From the NCBI GenBank assembly GCA_018827205.1, contig JAHJXZ010000265.1, positions 1 through 34,939 on the forward strand: 34,939 nt of DNA, in the 5' to 3' direction. The DNA comes from Gammaproteobacteria bacterium (GTDB taxonomy: Bacteria; Pseudomonadota; Gammaproteobacteria; Pseudomonadales; Pseudomonadaceae). Of the stretch, positions 1 to 7,256 are shown piece after piece. The translations under genes and the position numbers were made by a program. Numbering within the stretch: the first letter of the stretch is position 1; every line of letters begins with the position of its first letter. Under the pieces are notes generated by a model that had not been told where the DNA came from, made no database searches, and saw only the letters and a list, made by a program, of their open reading frames with translations.

Positions 1-254
1 GCTGATACCACCTTGTGGTCCGCCCTTCTGTCCCAGAGATAACTTACCAAGAAGACCTTATTAAGTAGCATTAACTCTGCATTAGTTTCTCCACGAGCCA
101 GCAAATAAACATTATGCCTTCCGTTATATAACCAGGATAAATCCTCCCACTTTGACCCATTGAAACAACTGAGTTTTGAGAATCTCTCCTCGGCTTTGCT
201 GGCAAGGCGGCTTAGCTTAATCCGAAGCTCCTCATGCAAAATATCCTGTGCCAT
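1..254 (-). CDS. Third gene of the recombinase operon, product unknown, 3' part cut by window edge
   Basis: The reading frame opens with ATG at 254 and stays open to the left edge (84 codons plus two bases). The product begins MAQDILHEELRIKLSRLASK and continues with a Trp/Tyr-rich stretch (SKWEDLSWLYNGRHNVYLL). I recognise no domain. It starts 12 bases after the stop of the 534-aa recombinase, on the same strand and with the same AT-rich composition, so it is very probably co-transcribed. In Tn554-type elements the third gene (tnpC) is small and affects orientation and efficiency of transposition. In gamma-mobile-trio islands the recombinase pair is likewise joined by a third protein. Either role is inference from position only. 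No strong Shine-Dalgarno is visible, so the exact start is uncertain. Confidence 0.6.
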   Translation of the reverse strand, partial: MAQDILHEELRIKLSRLASKAEERFSKLSCFNGSKWEDLSWLYNGRHNVYLLARGETNAELMLLNKVFLVSYLWDRRADHKVVS

Positions 255-266
255 TATATTTTGCAC

Positions 267-1871
267 TCAGACTTCCTTCACATTAATTAGAACCACGTCC
301 TGCCCTTCAGAGTAGGCGATTGCAGCACGGCAACCAGCTATGGCCTGGTCTATAACTGAAACTACATTAGCGGTGCTGACGGTTAGCAAGCGATCTTTTC
401 GCTCTACCAAACCCTCCAAAGCACTTTCATGTGCTACAACATCTTTATTAGGACAAAATCTGTCACACGAATAGCAAGATACCGCCGGTTCCTCGAAGCA
501 TATAGATTGAGACGCACACTTTCCTATGACATTGAAATTTCTTGGTTCACATACGTGACTATATATATTATTTACAAGGTCACCTTCTCTCATCCAAGCA
601 GCTGTGAATTGCTTCTGTTCAATGCGACTCAACGTAGCATTTTCTAGAATCTCCCACATTTCATGAGTGAATCTGAAGTAGTGTTTAATGCTATTCGTAT
701 CATTGTGATCGAGTAAATCGGCAAGCTCTTCTGGCGAACAACCGGACATTACTGCTTGCGTGCCAACCGTGTAACGAAATCTATATGCACACAAACTGAA
801 TTTCTTTCCGGTACGAGGGGAAAATGGCAGCCTATGTTCATTTCCCCAAAGGATATAATTAATTTTGCCACTCGACTTTTGGTAGAGTATGGCCCGCTTT
901 GACTCATCTGAGAAATAGTCACTTGACAACCGCTCTGCATCTTCCCAGTAGTGACTTCCTAAGGTATTTCCGTCTCGTTCTAAATTTATCGATTTTGAGT
1001 TAATAAAAAGTGGTAGCTCTGCAGGATCAATACCATCGGGATTTTTTGCAGAATCTATGTAAGACTGAATAAGACTTGCAGTTCTTTCCGTGAGTATTCG
1101 AGAGCTGAATTGAACTCGCCGATTGCGCGAATCTTGCTTCACGCGCGGCACGTTAAGATAATACAATCCGCTCCTACTATCTTTAATAAAATCTTTTCTT
1201 TTCAATAAAGAAATTTGTATTGGTCTCAACCCAAAACACAAACACAGATCTAACACCAAGCGAAATTCCAACGGAAGTGCCTGGTTATTAACCTGACCTG
1301 ACAGTACGGAAACTTCCTCTCTAGTAAATGGCCCTCTGGCATCATCCATTACAAATAGAGCTAAATAGGCATTTTCTTTACCTGAATAATTTCGAAGTTT
1401 ATGGAAATCCTCATACACTTCAAGTGAAAGATCTTCATAGCCGCAAAGCAATAGAAACTTCAAAAATTCCTTACAAGCAGAGATATATGCTGCCTTTTCT
1501 TTATTTTCAAGCACAGAAAGACTTTCCAAGAAGTCATTGATATGAACTCCTTTGGACATCTCACGGGCAAACAAATCAAGAAATTTATATTTAATTCTAA
1601 CAGTTGAAGCGTGATATCTCTCCAAGATATATCTTAGATAACTCCTCGCAATCTCTCTTAACTCAAAATCCAACAGATTAAGATAATGTGATGTAAGATA
1701 AACAAACTCACCCGTATCATCCGGCAATTTTATTGCAGATCGAAAGCCACCATACTCATCAAATAATTCGATGTCATAGCCCAATCGACTTTTTACAAAA
1801 GTGCCTCCCGGCAAAAAATCTGAAAGTTCATCGTTGCCGGACAACACCCTCTGACTCTGGAGTTCTTTCAT
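267..1871 (-). CDS. Tyrosine recombinase, large TnpB-like partner with C-terminal cysteine cluster (534 aa)
   Basis: This is a DNA breaking-rejoining enzyme of the phage-integrase fold. An alpha-helical core-binding region occupies roughly residues 60-180 and the catalytic domain about 190-400. The catalytic residues I can place are R216 (in FGLRPIQISLLKRKDF), R366 (in YRFRYTVGTQAV), H389 (LLDHND) and the nucleophile Y398 (SIKHYFRF). The histidine that normally stands three residues before the second arginine is a tyrosine here (Y363). A C-terminal extension carries six cysteines (C441, C452, C458, C466, C469, C473) that could hold zinc. The length exceeds a typical phage integrase and resembles the second recombinase (TnpB) of Tn554-like elements. 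Its ATG follows the stop codon of the upstream recombinase with no gap, implying translational coupling. The AT-rich composition contrasts with the host genes to the right. Family assignment is firm; element type is inferred. Confidence 0.87.
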   Translation of the reverse strand: MKELQSQRVLSGNDELSDFLPGGTFVKSRLGYDIELFDEYGGFRSAIKLPDDTGEFVYLTSHYLNLLDFELREIARSYLRYILERYHASTVRIKYKFLDLFAREMSKGVHINDFLESLSVLENKEKAAYISACKEFLKFLLLCGYEDLSLEVYEDFHKLRNYSGKENAYLALFVMDDARGPFTREEVSVLSGQVNNQALPLEFRLVLDLCLCFGLRPIQISLLKRKDFIKDSRSGLYYLNVPRVKQDSRNRRVQFSSRILTERTASLIQSYIDSAKNPDGIDPAELPLFINSKSINLERDGNTLGSHYWEDAERLSSDYFSDESKRAILYQKSSGKINYILWGNEHRLPFSPRTGKKFSLCAYRFRYTVGTQAVMSGCSPEELADLLDHNDTNSIKHYFRFTHEMWEILENATLSRIEQKQFTAAWMREGDLVNNIYSHVCEPRNFNVIGKCASQSICFEEPAVSCYSCDRFCPNKDVVAHESALEGLVERKDRLLTVSTANVVSVIDQAIAGCRAAIAYSEGQDVVLINVKEV

Positions 1872-3098
1872 TTAATCAACCAGTTGTGGCTTAAGGGCTT
1901 CTTGCTGGAGTAGGGCTTGTAACTCGGCTACTTTGGCTTGTATCGATCCTTTAGCATAATGCTCAGGCATATTACTATTCTTAGCCCAACCGCCTGCCGC
2001 TTCCTGAATAGGTGCTTTCAAAATCTTACGACTTAAACCACTTTCACCCTTAAACTTTCTATCCAGTGCCTGATTCAAAAGATCATGAAACGTATTGCGA
2101 AGGCGATGGGGGCTGAGAAGACCCACAAACTCTGGATATTGTTTTATAAGTTCATTCAGGATTGAATTAGGAGTCTGCACTGAAAGAGGACGCCCATCCC
2201 GGTAAGACAGGAAGACATAGCTTGTTGACTGCCAGCCGATGAATTCTTTTCTGACATTCACAATGTAGTGTTCAACTAATGCGGCCAGTTGATCATGCAA
2301 CACCACCTGCCGACCGAGTGTTTTAACTGAGGGGGACTCAGCGCGAGGATAATCAATCACATCTTTATTCTTGACGATGTCGTAATACTTTCGCATTCCT
2401 GTAAGCTGGAAATTATTCAGCTTCAACAGTAACGTCTCACCTTTACGATTTCCGCCCAACATCAATAGAAGCAGGAGAATATAATTTCTCCATCGCACCT
2501 TATAAATCTTCCAAGGATTTAAATTATTGCTCTCATCAGGGTCAATAATAGCAATGAACTTAGCCTGAAGTGCAGGAGTAAGGCCGATCCTGTCTTTTTT
2601 ATCGCCCCTGTAAGGAGCTTTCATATACAACTTGAAGCCGGCAGTCATCCTCTCATACGAACGCTTAGCAATTTTAAGTTGCTCCAAGTTTCGAGCGCAC
2701 CGCCCCTCATAGAACAGCCATAGGTAATCTATAAATTTTTTAGCGCCTCGCATGCGGGCACCATACCAATTCGGATTAACCTGCTCGCCGCTCTGTTGAG
2801 CAAAGCCGCAATACGATGAGAAAGATTCAATTTCACCGATAGTAAGCGGATTAAGATTTGCGATGCGCTCGATCAAATCTACTTTTTGAATTTCACAGAA
2901 CCGATATAGGATCAGAATTGAACTCTGATCAACTCGTATGGTATTTGGCTTCGAGCCATTGTCGAATCGTTGCAAAGCATACGCGCCGGCAAATATATCA
3001 ACCTGGCTACTTTCAGTTACTAACTTTAGTTTTATACCGCCCAATTTATCGAAGACGACGGTAGTGAGCGAAAAGACTGAATTCTTCAAATGAAACAC
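1872..3098 (-). CDS. Tyrosine recombinase/integrase, TnpA-like first gene of the element operon (408 aa)
   Basis: This site-specific recombinase has a complete catalytic set: R218 (GGNRKGETLLLKL), H331 and R334 (SPHRLRNTF), W371 (AAGGWAKNS) and the nucleophile Y381 (MPEHYAKG). The N-terminal 200 residues would be the arm and core-binding part. The proposed start is GTG at 3098, because no ATG lies near the 5' end; TTG at codon 4 is an alternative, and no clear ribosome binding site marks either. The GTG falls inside one of the ATGAAACRCY repeats, so binding of the recombinase there could block its own expression. The stop codon abuts the ATG of the 534-aa recombinase. It is the promoter-proximal gene of the operon, which reads away from hupA into the presumed island. 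It could be a GmtY- or TnpA-type enzyme; homology searching is needed to decide. Confidence 0.87.
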   Translation of the reverse strand: MFHLKNSVFSLTTVVFDKLGGIKLKLVTESSQVDIFAGAYALQRFDNGSKPNTIRVDQSSILILYRFCEIQKVDLIERIANLNPLTIGEIESFSSYCGFAQQSGEQVNPNWYGARMRGAKKFIDYLWLFYEGRCARNLEQLKIAKRSYERMTAGFKLYMKAPYRGDKKDRIGLTPALQAKFIAIIDPDESNNLNPWKIYKVRWRNYILLLLLMLGGNRKGETLLLKLNNFQLTGMRKYYDIVKNKDVIDYPRAESPSVKTLGRQVVLHDQLAALVEHYIVNVRKEFIGWQSTSYVFLSYRDGRPLSVQTPNSILNELIKQYPEFVGLLSPHRLRNTFHDLLNQALDRKFKGESGLSRKILKAPIQEAAGGWAKNSNMPEHYAKGSIQAKVAELQALLQQEALKPQLVD

Positions 3099-3123
3099 CG
3101 CGCTTTTTTCACGAGCACGGAAG

Positions 3124-3150
3124 CCTATAGACAGGCTAAATGGGCGTCAA
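3124..3150 (-). promoter_or_regulatory. Candidate promoter of the recombinase operon
   Basis: On the minus strand TTGACG (3150-3145) is followed after 15 bases by TATAGG (3129-3124), 26 bases before the GTG start of the first recombinase. The spacing is shorter than the ideal 17. One ATGAAACGCT repeat (3153-3162) sits immediately upstream of the -35 and another overlaps the start codon, which would suit autorepression. This is pattern-based only. Confidence 0.35.
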
Positions 3151-3200
3151 TAATGAAACGCTACTGCTTCAATGCGGTCACTTTTTCTTTTAAATACTTA

Positions 3201-3218
3201 ATGAAACACTGTTTCGAT
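3201..3218. repeat. Inverted repeat GAAAC-ACT-GTTTC within the third ATGAAAC copy
   Basis: Positions 3203-3207 (GAAAC) and 3211-3215 (GTTTC) form a perfect dyad around ACT. It is one of two places where the direct repeat gains an inverted partner, as expected of a recombination core or a dimer-binding operator. Confidence 0.5.
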
Positions 3219-3240
3219 ATTTTCACTTACCCCAGATAGT

Positions 3241-3267
3241 GCAAAGCCCCGATTCTCGGGGCTTTGC
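3241..3267 (-). terminator. Perfect 10-bp hairpin downstream of hupA, without a U tract
   Basis: GCAAAGCCCC (3241-3250) pairs fully with GGGGCTTTGC (3258-3267) around a 7-base loop. It lies 35 bases beyond the hupA stop and fits a transcription terminator stem, but neither strand has a following T run. It may be the native hupA terminator whose tail was replaced by the island, or a bidirectional barrier between hupA and the recombinase promoter. Confidence 0.5.
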
Positions 3268-3285
3268 AGAACTTATCCACAGAAA

Positions 3286-3306
3286 ATGAAACACTCTCTG
3301 TTTAAT
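3286..3306. other. Candidate attachment core site overlapping the hupA stop codon
   Basis: ATGAAACA (3286-3293) and TGTTTAAT (3299-3306) are inverted with one mismatch around a 5-base centre (CTCTC). The right arm includes the hupA stop codon (3302-3304). Tyrosine recombinase core sites have this architecture, and insertion at the 3' end of a housekeeping gene leaves that gene intact. The other end of the island is outside the window, so no duplicated att copy can be compared. Confidence 0.4.
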
Positions 3307-3574
3307 TTACAGCATCTTTCAGGGACTTGCCCGGTTTGAAGGCGACGGTGTTGCTGGCCTTGATCTTTACCGGCTCGCCGGTTTGCGGATTTTTACCGGT
3401 GCGAGCACCGCGATGGCGTTGCACGAAAGTACCGAAGCCCACCAGGGTGACGCTGTCCTTGCGGTTCAGTGCGTTGGTGATTTCTTCGAGTACGGCGTTA
3501 AGTACACGGTTTGCCTGATCTTTAGTCAGATCCGCCTTATCGGCGATAGCGGCGGCGAGTTCCGGTTTACGCAT
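3302..3574 (-). CDS. hupA: HU-family nucleoid DNA-binding protein (90 aa)
   Basis: HU proteins are small basic dimers that bend and compact DNA. The product starts MRKPELAAAIADKADLTKDQ and carries the family's conserved GFGTFVQRHRGARTGKNPQTG, PVKIKASNTVAFKPGK and a short tail ending DAVN. The 90-aa length is typical. I chose the ATG at 3574 because AAAGAGG stands just upstream and the product aligns from residue 1 with HU; the open frame extends further upstream but would add an atypical leader. It sits next to the rubredoxin genes as in other pseudomonads, where I recall this paralogue being called hupA, distinct from hupB near lon. Its 3' end is the apparent border of the mobile island. Confidence 0.93.
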   Translation of the reverse strand: MRKPELAAAIADKADLTKDQANRVLNAVLEEITNALNRKDSVTLVGFGTFVQRHRGARTGKNPQTGEPVKIKASNTVAFKPGKSLKDAVN

Positions 3575-3760
3575 AAATGCCTCTTTACGGTTTTTTGTTG
3601 TTGTGTCCGGGCTGCTCTGCGCGAGCAGATACCAAGGCGCCGCAACAGCTCTAGGCTGCGGCAGACTGAGGGAGAATGGCATGCCATTGGGCCCTGCGCC
3701 AGTCTTGTCCGACAGTTAAACCGAGCAGTTTTGTGGCATATCCGACAGAACGACCGCCAT

Positions 3761-4909
3761 TCAGGCCAAAAGCGTAGGTAAAAGCTTATTCAGGGCCAAT
3801 TTATCCTGCACGGCCGTACCGGTGAGGGCATACCCGAGCAGCGCGCCGCTGCTGTCATGACACAGCGCCTTGATATTGCCGCCGCTGCCCTCCACGCTCC
3901 ACTCACCTTGCAAACCGCGCGGTGGCGGCGATACCACCAACGGGCAGACCGGGGTTTTTACCGTCACCGGCATCGGCCCGTAGCTTACGGCCGTGGGGGT
4001 ACCGGCCAGGGTTTGCGCCAGTGCGCGGGCGCTGGTCATCAGCGGCATGACGTAGAGCAGATTGATCCCATCGACCTCGGCACAGTCACCTAAGGCGTAG
4101 ATATTGGCGTGGGAAGTGCGCAGTTGACGATCAACCACCACCCCGCGATTGACCGCCAAACCAGCAGCAGCAGCCAGCTCGATACGCGGACGCAGGCCCA
4201 CGGCGGAAAGCACCAGGTCGCACTCAATCAGCGTGCCGTCGGACAAATGCGCCTGCAGTGCATCGCCCTGGTGGTTCAGCCTGGTCAGCACAGGGCCGAG
4301 GTGAAAACGCGCGCCCAGACCTTCCAGCCCTGCTTGCACCGCTGCCGCCGCCGCGGGGTGCAGTAAACCGGGCATTACCTGCTCACACGGTGCCACCAGC
4401 TCAACCTGATAACCGCCCAGGGTGAGGTCATTAGCAAACTCGCAACCGATCAGCCCGGCGCCCAGCATCAGAACGCGTTGTTTGCCGGCGGCTGCAGTGC
4501 GAAAACGCGCGTAATCCTCCAGATCATTGATCGAGAAGATCGCATCGTCGGCATCACCTTCCACCGGTACGCGGATTACCTCGGCCCCCAGGGCCAGCAC
4601 CAAATCGCGATAAGGCACAGCCTCTTCACCGATCCACAGCTGCTTATGACCGGGATCGATACCGCTGATGCGGGTATGGGTGCGCACTTCCGCCTTGAGC
4701 TGCTCGGCCATGGCGCCCGGCTCGGCCATGCTCAGGCCATCGGCGTCCTTGTTCTTGGCAAAGCCGGTGGACAGCATGGGTTTGGAATACGAGCGACCGT
4801 CGTCGGCAGTGATCAGCAACAGCGGGGTTTCGCTGTCCAGCTTGCGAAACTCACGGGCCAGGTTGTAGCCGGCCAGGCCGGTACCGACGATGACGACAGG
4901 TGCACTCAT
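3761..4909 (-). CDS. Rubredoxin-NAD(+) reductase, FAD flavoprotein (382 aa)
   Basis: This cytoplasmic enzyme moves electrons from NAD(P)H through FAD to rubredoxin. The product opens with the FAD-binding dinucleotide fold ([20 protein letters not shown]). A second GxGxxG fold for the nicotinamide cofactor appears mid-protein ([17 protein letters not shown], about residues 146-162). The FAD-contacting segment [13 protein letters not shown] lies near residue 275. Length and order match the pyridine nucleotide-disulfide oxidoreductase class without a redox-active cysteine pair. The two rubredoxin genes lie directly upstream on the same strand, supplying its electron acceptors. In Pseudomonas this set supports alkane hydroxylation and oxidative-stress electron flow; which applies here cannot be told from sequence. 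ATG at 4909 is a good start because the GxGxxG motif begins about eight residues in. Confidence 0.93.
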   Translation of the reverse strand: MSAPVVIVGTGLAGYNLAREFRKLDSETPLLLITADDGRSYSKPMLSTGFAKNKDADGLSMAEPGAMAEQLKAEVRTHTRISGIDPGHKQLWIGEEAVPYRDLVLALGAEVIRVPVEGDADDAIFSINDLEDYARFRTAAAGKQRVLMLGAGLIGCEFANDLTLGGYQVELVAPCEQVMPGLLHPAAAAAVQAGLEGLGARFHLGPVLTRLNHQGDALQAHLSDGTLIECDLVLSAVGLRPRIELAAAAGLAVNRGVVVDRQLRTSHANIYALGDCAEVDGINLLYVMPLMTSARALAQTLAGTPTAVSYGPMPVTVKTPVCPLVVSPPPRGLQGEWSVEGSGGNIKALCHDSSGALLGYALTGTAVQDKLALNKLLPTLLA

Positions 4910-4973
4910 GCTGCATTCCTCAACACAGGCCGCGCATTGCTGCGGCCGTAATAGATTTCAGGGCTGACGCGGC

Positions 4974-5141
4974 TCAGGCGATTTCGATCATCTCGAAATC
5001 CAGCTTGCCGACGCCGCAATCGGGGCACAACCAATCGGCGGGAATATCTTCCCAGGCCGTGCCAGGGGCGATGCCTTCCTCAGGTAGACCAAGGGCTTCG
5101 TCATAGATAAAACCGCACACCACACACTGCCACTTACGCAT
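4974..5141 (-). CDS. rubA: Rubredoxin (55 aa), second copy
   Basis: A small one-iron electron carrier. The iron ligands are seen in two knuckles, [10 protein letters not shown] near the N terminus and [10 protein letters not shown] near residue 40. The product is 55 aa, starts [10 protein letters not shown] and ends FEMIEIA. It lies 64 bases upstream of the rubredoxin reductase gene on the same strand, so the pair is likely co-transcribed. It is closely similar to the neighbouring rubredoxin at 5240-5407, indicating tandem duplication. Confidence 0.95.
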   Translation of the reverse strand: MRKWQCVVCGFIYDEALGLPEEGIAPGTAWEDIPADWLCPDCGVGKLDFEMIEIA

Positions 5142-5202
5142 AACCACCTCGGCGCTTATCCAGCTCGTTCAGGGCTTTAGTATGCGCACCCGCTAAACAA
5201 AA

Positions 5203-5222
5203 CGGCGACCCTTGGGTCGCCG
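5203..5222 (-). terminator. Intrinsic terminator between the two rubredoxin genes
   Basis: A 9-bp perfect stem (CGGCGACCC with GGGTCGCCG) with a two-base centre is followed on the minus strand by TTTTGTTT. It lies 17 bases after the stop of the first rubredoxin. It should at least partly separate expression of the first rubredoxin from the second rubredoxin and reductase. Confidence 0.8.
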
Positions 5223-5239
5223 CTTGTCACAGCCTGGAC

Positions 5240-5407
5240 TCAACCGATTTCGATCATTTCGAAATCCAGCTTGCCCACGCCACAGTCGGGGCACAGCCAG
5301 TCTTCCGGGACATCCTGCCAGAGCGTTCCGGCGGCGATGCCTTCATCAGGCCAGCCTTGGCTCTCGTCGTAAATCAGTCCACAGACTACACATTGCCACT
5401 TCTTCAT
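5240..5407 (-). CDS. rubA: Rubredoxin (55 aa), first copy
   Basis: This one-iron electron carrier starts [16 protein letters not shown], has the second iron knuckle [10 protein letters not shown], and ends FEMIEIG. All four cysteine ligands are present. It differs from the copy at 4974-5141 mainly in the middle loop. An intrinsic terminator follows at once, so this gene may be expressed on its own at a different level from the second rubredoxin and the reductase. The region upstream (5408-5622) separates it from the divergently oriented ubiC. Confidence 0.95.
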   Translation of the reverse strand: MKKWQCVVCGLIYDESQGWPDEGIAAGTLWQDVPEDWLCPDCGVGKLDFEMIEIG

Positions 5408-5622
5408 AACTACCTCAGCTGGATCACACGGCTATTGCGCCGGGGAAACTACCGTATATGCGCAGGTGCGCCAAGCCGCCGGGCGATGAATAGCGTGCCA
5501 TCGAGGCCAACCAAAGTCGGGTTCTGCCCGGCGCAGTGGTCAATTGGCCCACCCAGCACCACCTGCCCGGGCGCAAGGGCCGTGCTAGACTCGCGCGCCT
5601 CTGCCTACGGTAAAACCTGCCC

Positions 5623-6174
5623 GTGCCCCACGCCGCCCTCGCCCATCCGCCGCGCTGGCTGACTGCCAGCCAACTGCACCCCGCGCCCACTGCTGCGGTG
5701 CGCGATTGGCTATTCAATGAAGATTCGTTGACGCGACGGCTGATCGCCCTGTCGGCTGATGGCTTCAGCGTCACTCCGCTGCATGAAGGCTGGCAGCGTC
5801 TGCGCAGCGATGAATGCAGCGCCCTGGGCGTGGTCAACGGCAGCCAGGGCTGGGTGCGTGAGGTGTACCTGCGCGGTCACGGCCAGCCCTGGGTATTCGC
5901 CCGCAGCGTGGCGGCGCGCAGCGTACTGGAAGGCTCCGGCCTGGCACTGGACCAACTCGGTAGCCGCTCGCTGGGTGAGTTGCTGTTCAGCGACCGCGCC
6001 TTCGATCGCGGCGAACTGCAAGTATGCCGCTACCCGACCCAGTGGCTGCCAGCAGAAGCCTGCAGCGAGCGTCTATGGGCGCGCCGTTCATGCTTTAGCC
6101 GTGGCGCACTGGGGGTGCTGGTGGCTGAGGTATTCCTCCCCGAATTCTGGGCCACGGCCGCCATCGAGCCGTAG
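5623..6174 (+). CDS. ubiC: Chorismate pyruvate-lyase (183 aa)
   Basis: This enzyme removes pyruvate from chorismate to give 4-hydroxybenzoate, the first committed step of ubiquinone synthesis. Diagnostic segments are REVYLRGHGQPWVFARSV (holding the substrate-binding arginine of the family), the LGSRSLGELLF stretch, and VAEVFLPEFW near the C terminus, whose Glu corresponds to the catalytic glutamate of the E. coli enzyme's ELFLP motif. The length is normal for pseudomonads. The start is a GTG at 5623; no ATG is placed better, and no strong ribosome binding site is seen. It is followed by ubiA, which uses its product. The stop codon lies inside a degenerate copy of a dispersed repeat. Confidence 0.92.
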   Translation: MPHAALAHPPRWLTASQLHPAPTAAVRDWLFNEDSLTRRLIALSADGFSVTPLHEGWQRLRSDECSALGVVNGSQGWVREVYLRGHGQPWVFARSVAARSVLEGSGLALDQLGSRSLGELLFSDRAFDRGELQVCRYPTQWLPAEACSERLWARRSCFSRGALGVLVAEVFLPEFWATAAIEP

Positions 6175-6211
6175 GATGGACCGGGCCGCGTAGCGATAAC
6201 CATCACCTACG
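6170..6211. repeat. Dispersed palindromic repeat, degenerate copy
   Basis: CGTAGGATGG (6170-6179) is inverted against CCATCACCTACG (6200-6211), with a two-base bulge and GTAGCGA in the centre. The same arms and the same GTAGCGA core occur at 10724-10758, so this is a family member. It overlaps the ubiC stop codon. Confidence 0.55.
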
Positions 6212-6233
6212 CCCCATCGCGCGCCGCGCTCCG

Positions 6234-6239
6234 TATAAT
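6234..6239 (+). promoter_or_regulatory. Perfect -10 hexamer before ubiA
   Basis: TATAAT lies 30 bases upstream of the preferred ubiA start. No good -35 is visible at the right spacing. If used, transcription would begin close to 6246, which favours the downstream ATG at 6269 over the ATG at 6254. Confidence 0.45.
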
Positions 6240-6268
6240 CAGCCGCAACTCGCATGGAGACGCGCTCG

Positions 6269-7165
6269 ATGTATACCCGCCTGCTGCACTCACTCAACCG
6301 CCTGCACCCGCGCGCCTGGGACTTTATCCAGCTGATGCGCCTGGACAAGCCCATCGGCATCTACCTGCTGCTGTGGCCAACGCTGTGGGCCTTGTGGGTG
6401 GCGTCCGAGGGCGTGCCGAGCGCGAAAAACCTGTTTATCTTCGTGGTCGGCGTGTTGCTGATGCGCGCCGCCGGCTGTGTGATCAACGATTACGCCGACC
6501 GCAACTTCGACGGCCACGTCAGCCGCACCAAGGCCCGCCCGCTGGCCAGCGGCAAGGTCAAGCCGCGCGAGGCGCTGATCCTGTTCGCCGTGCTGGTGGC
6601 GCTGAGTTTTGTACTGGTGCTGTTTACCAATACCACCACCATCTGGCTGTCGTTCGGCGGCCTGGCTCTGGCCGCCTGCTACCCCTTTATGAAGCGCTAC
6701 ACCTTCTACCCGCAAGTGGTGCTGGGTGCGGCATTTTCCTGGGGCATGCCGATGGCCTTCAGCGCGGTGACTGGAGAGATGCCGCCACCGGAAGCCTGGC
6801 TGCTGTATATCGCCAACCTGCTGTGGACGGTGGCCTACGACACCTACTACGCCATGGCCGACCGCGAGGACGATCTGAAGATCGGCGTGCGCTCCACCGC
6901 CATTCTGTTTGGCGACGCCGATCGCCTGATCATTGTTATCCTGCAGGGCCTGGCGCTGCTCTGCCTACTGCTGGCGGCGGCGCGCTTCGAGCTGGGCCTG
7001 TACTTCCACCTCGGCCTACTGGCGGCGGCCGGTTGCTTTGCCTGGGAGTTTCACAAGACCCGTAATCGCAAGCCGATGGTCTGCCTCAATGCCTTTCTGC
7101 ACAACCATTGGGCCGGTCTGGCGATCTTTATCGGCCTGGTGCTGGACTACGCCTTGCGCGCCTAG
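6269..7165 (+). CDS. ubiA: 4-hydroxybenzoate polyprenyltransferase (298 aa)
   Basis: This integral membrane enzyme attaches the polyprenyl tail to 4-hydroxybenzoate in ubiquinone synthesis. Both aspartate-rich motifs that bind Mg-diphosphate are present: [11 protein letters not shown] and [17 protein letters not shown]. The N-terminal signature [20 protein letters not shown] is characteristic, and about eight hydrophobic segments follow. I prefer the ATG at 6269 ([12 protein letters not shown]), because GGAGA lies nine bases upstream and pseudomonad homologues begin there as I recall; the ATG at 6254 would add five residues. It forms the ubiC-ubiA pair. Confidence 0.95.
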   Translation: MYTRLLHSLNRLHPRAWDFIQLMRLDKPIGIYLLLWPTLWALWVASEGVPSAKNLFIFVVGVLLMRAAGCVINDYADRNFDGHVSRTKARPLASGKVKPREALILFAVLVALSFVLVLFTNTTTIWLSFGGLALAACYPFMKRYTFYPQVVLGAAFSWGMPMAFSAVTGEMPPPEAWLLYIANLLWTVAYDTYYAMADREDDLKIGVRSTAILFGDADRLIIVILQGLALLCLLLAAARFELGLYFHLGLLAAAGCFAWEFHKTRNRKPMVCLNAFLHNHWAGLAIFIGLVLDYALRA

Positions 7166-7185
7166 AAAGAAGCGTTGCCGCGCAG

Positions 7186-7219
7186 CTGTCATATCGCTGC
7201 AATAATTCCGTTATCTAAT
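7186..7219 (+). promoter_or_regulatory. PHO box and promoter of phoB
   Basis: CTGTCAT (7186-7192) and CTGCAAT (7197-7203) are separated by four bases, matching the PhoB direct-heptamer consensus. A possible -10 (TATCTA, 7212-7217) lies at the expected distance downstream. This implies autoactivation of phoBR under phosphate limitation. Confidence 0.8.
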
Positions 7220-7256
7220 GCAGCCCATTACAGCGAGATGACCCGAGGCTTGACCC

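Larger units (their letters stand above)
3090..3295. repeat. Four direct copies of ATGAAACRCY, candidate recombinase arm/core sites
   Basis: The motif occurs at 3090-3099 (ATGAAACACC), 3153-3162 (ATGAAACGCT), 3201-3210 (ATGAAACACT) and 3286-3295 (ATGAAACACT), all in the same orientation, within 206 bases between the recombinase operon and hupA. Clustering of a ten-base word in four near-identical copies is far beyond chance for so short a region. Tyrosine recombinases often bind such repeated arm sites near element ends. The assignment to recombinase binding is inference. Confidence 0.65.

Noticed and set aside
3273..3281. Perfect DnaA-box sequence suggesting a replication origin
   Set aside because: A single 9-base match without clustering, an AT-rich unwinding region or a replication gene does not support an origin.
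3302..3682. A longer 126-aa HU protein
   Set aside because: The extra N-terminal residues do not resemble HU, and AAAGAGG marks the internal ATG at 3574.
5424..5837. 137-aa open frame opposite ubiC
   Set aside because: It overlaps the real ubiC gene on the other strand and shows no recognisable domain; GC-rich shadow frame.
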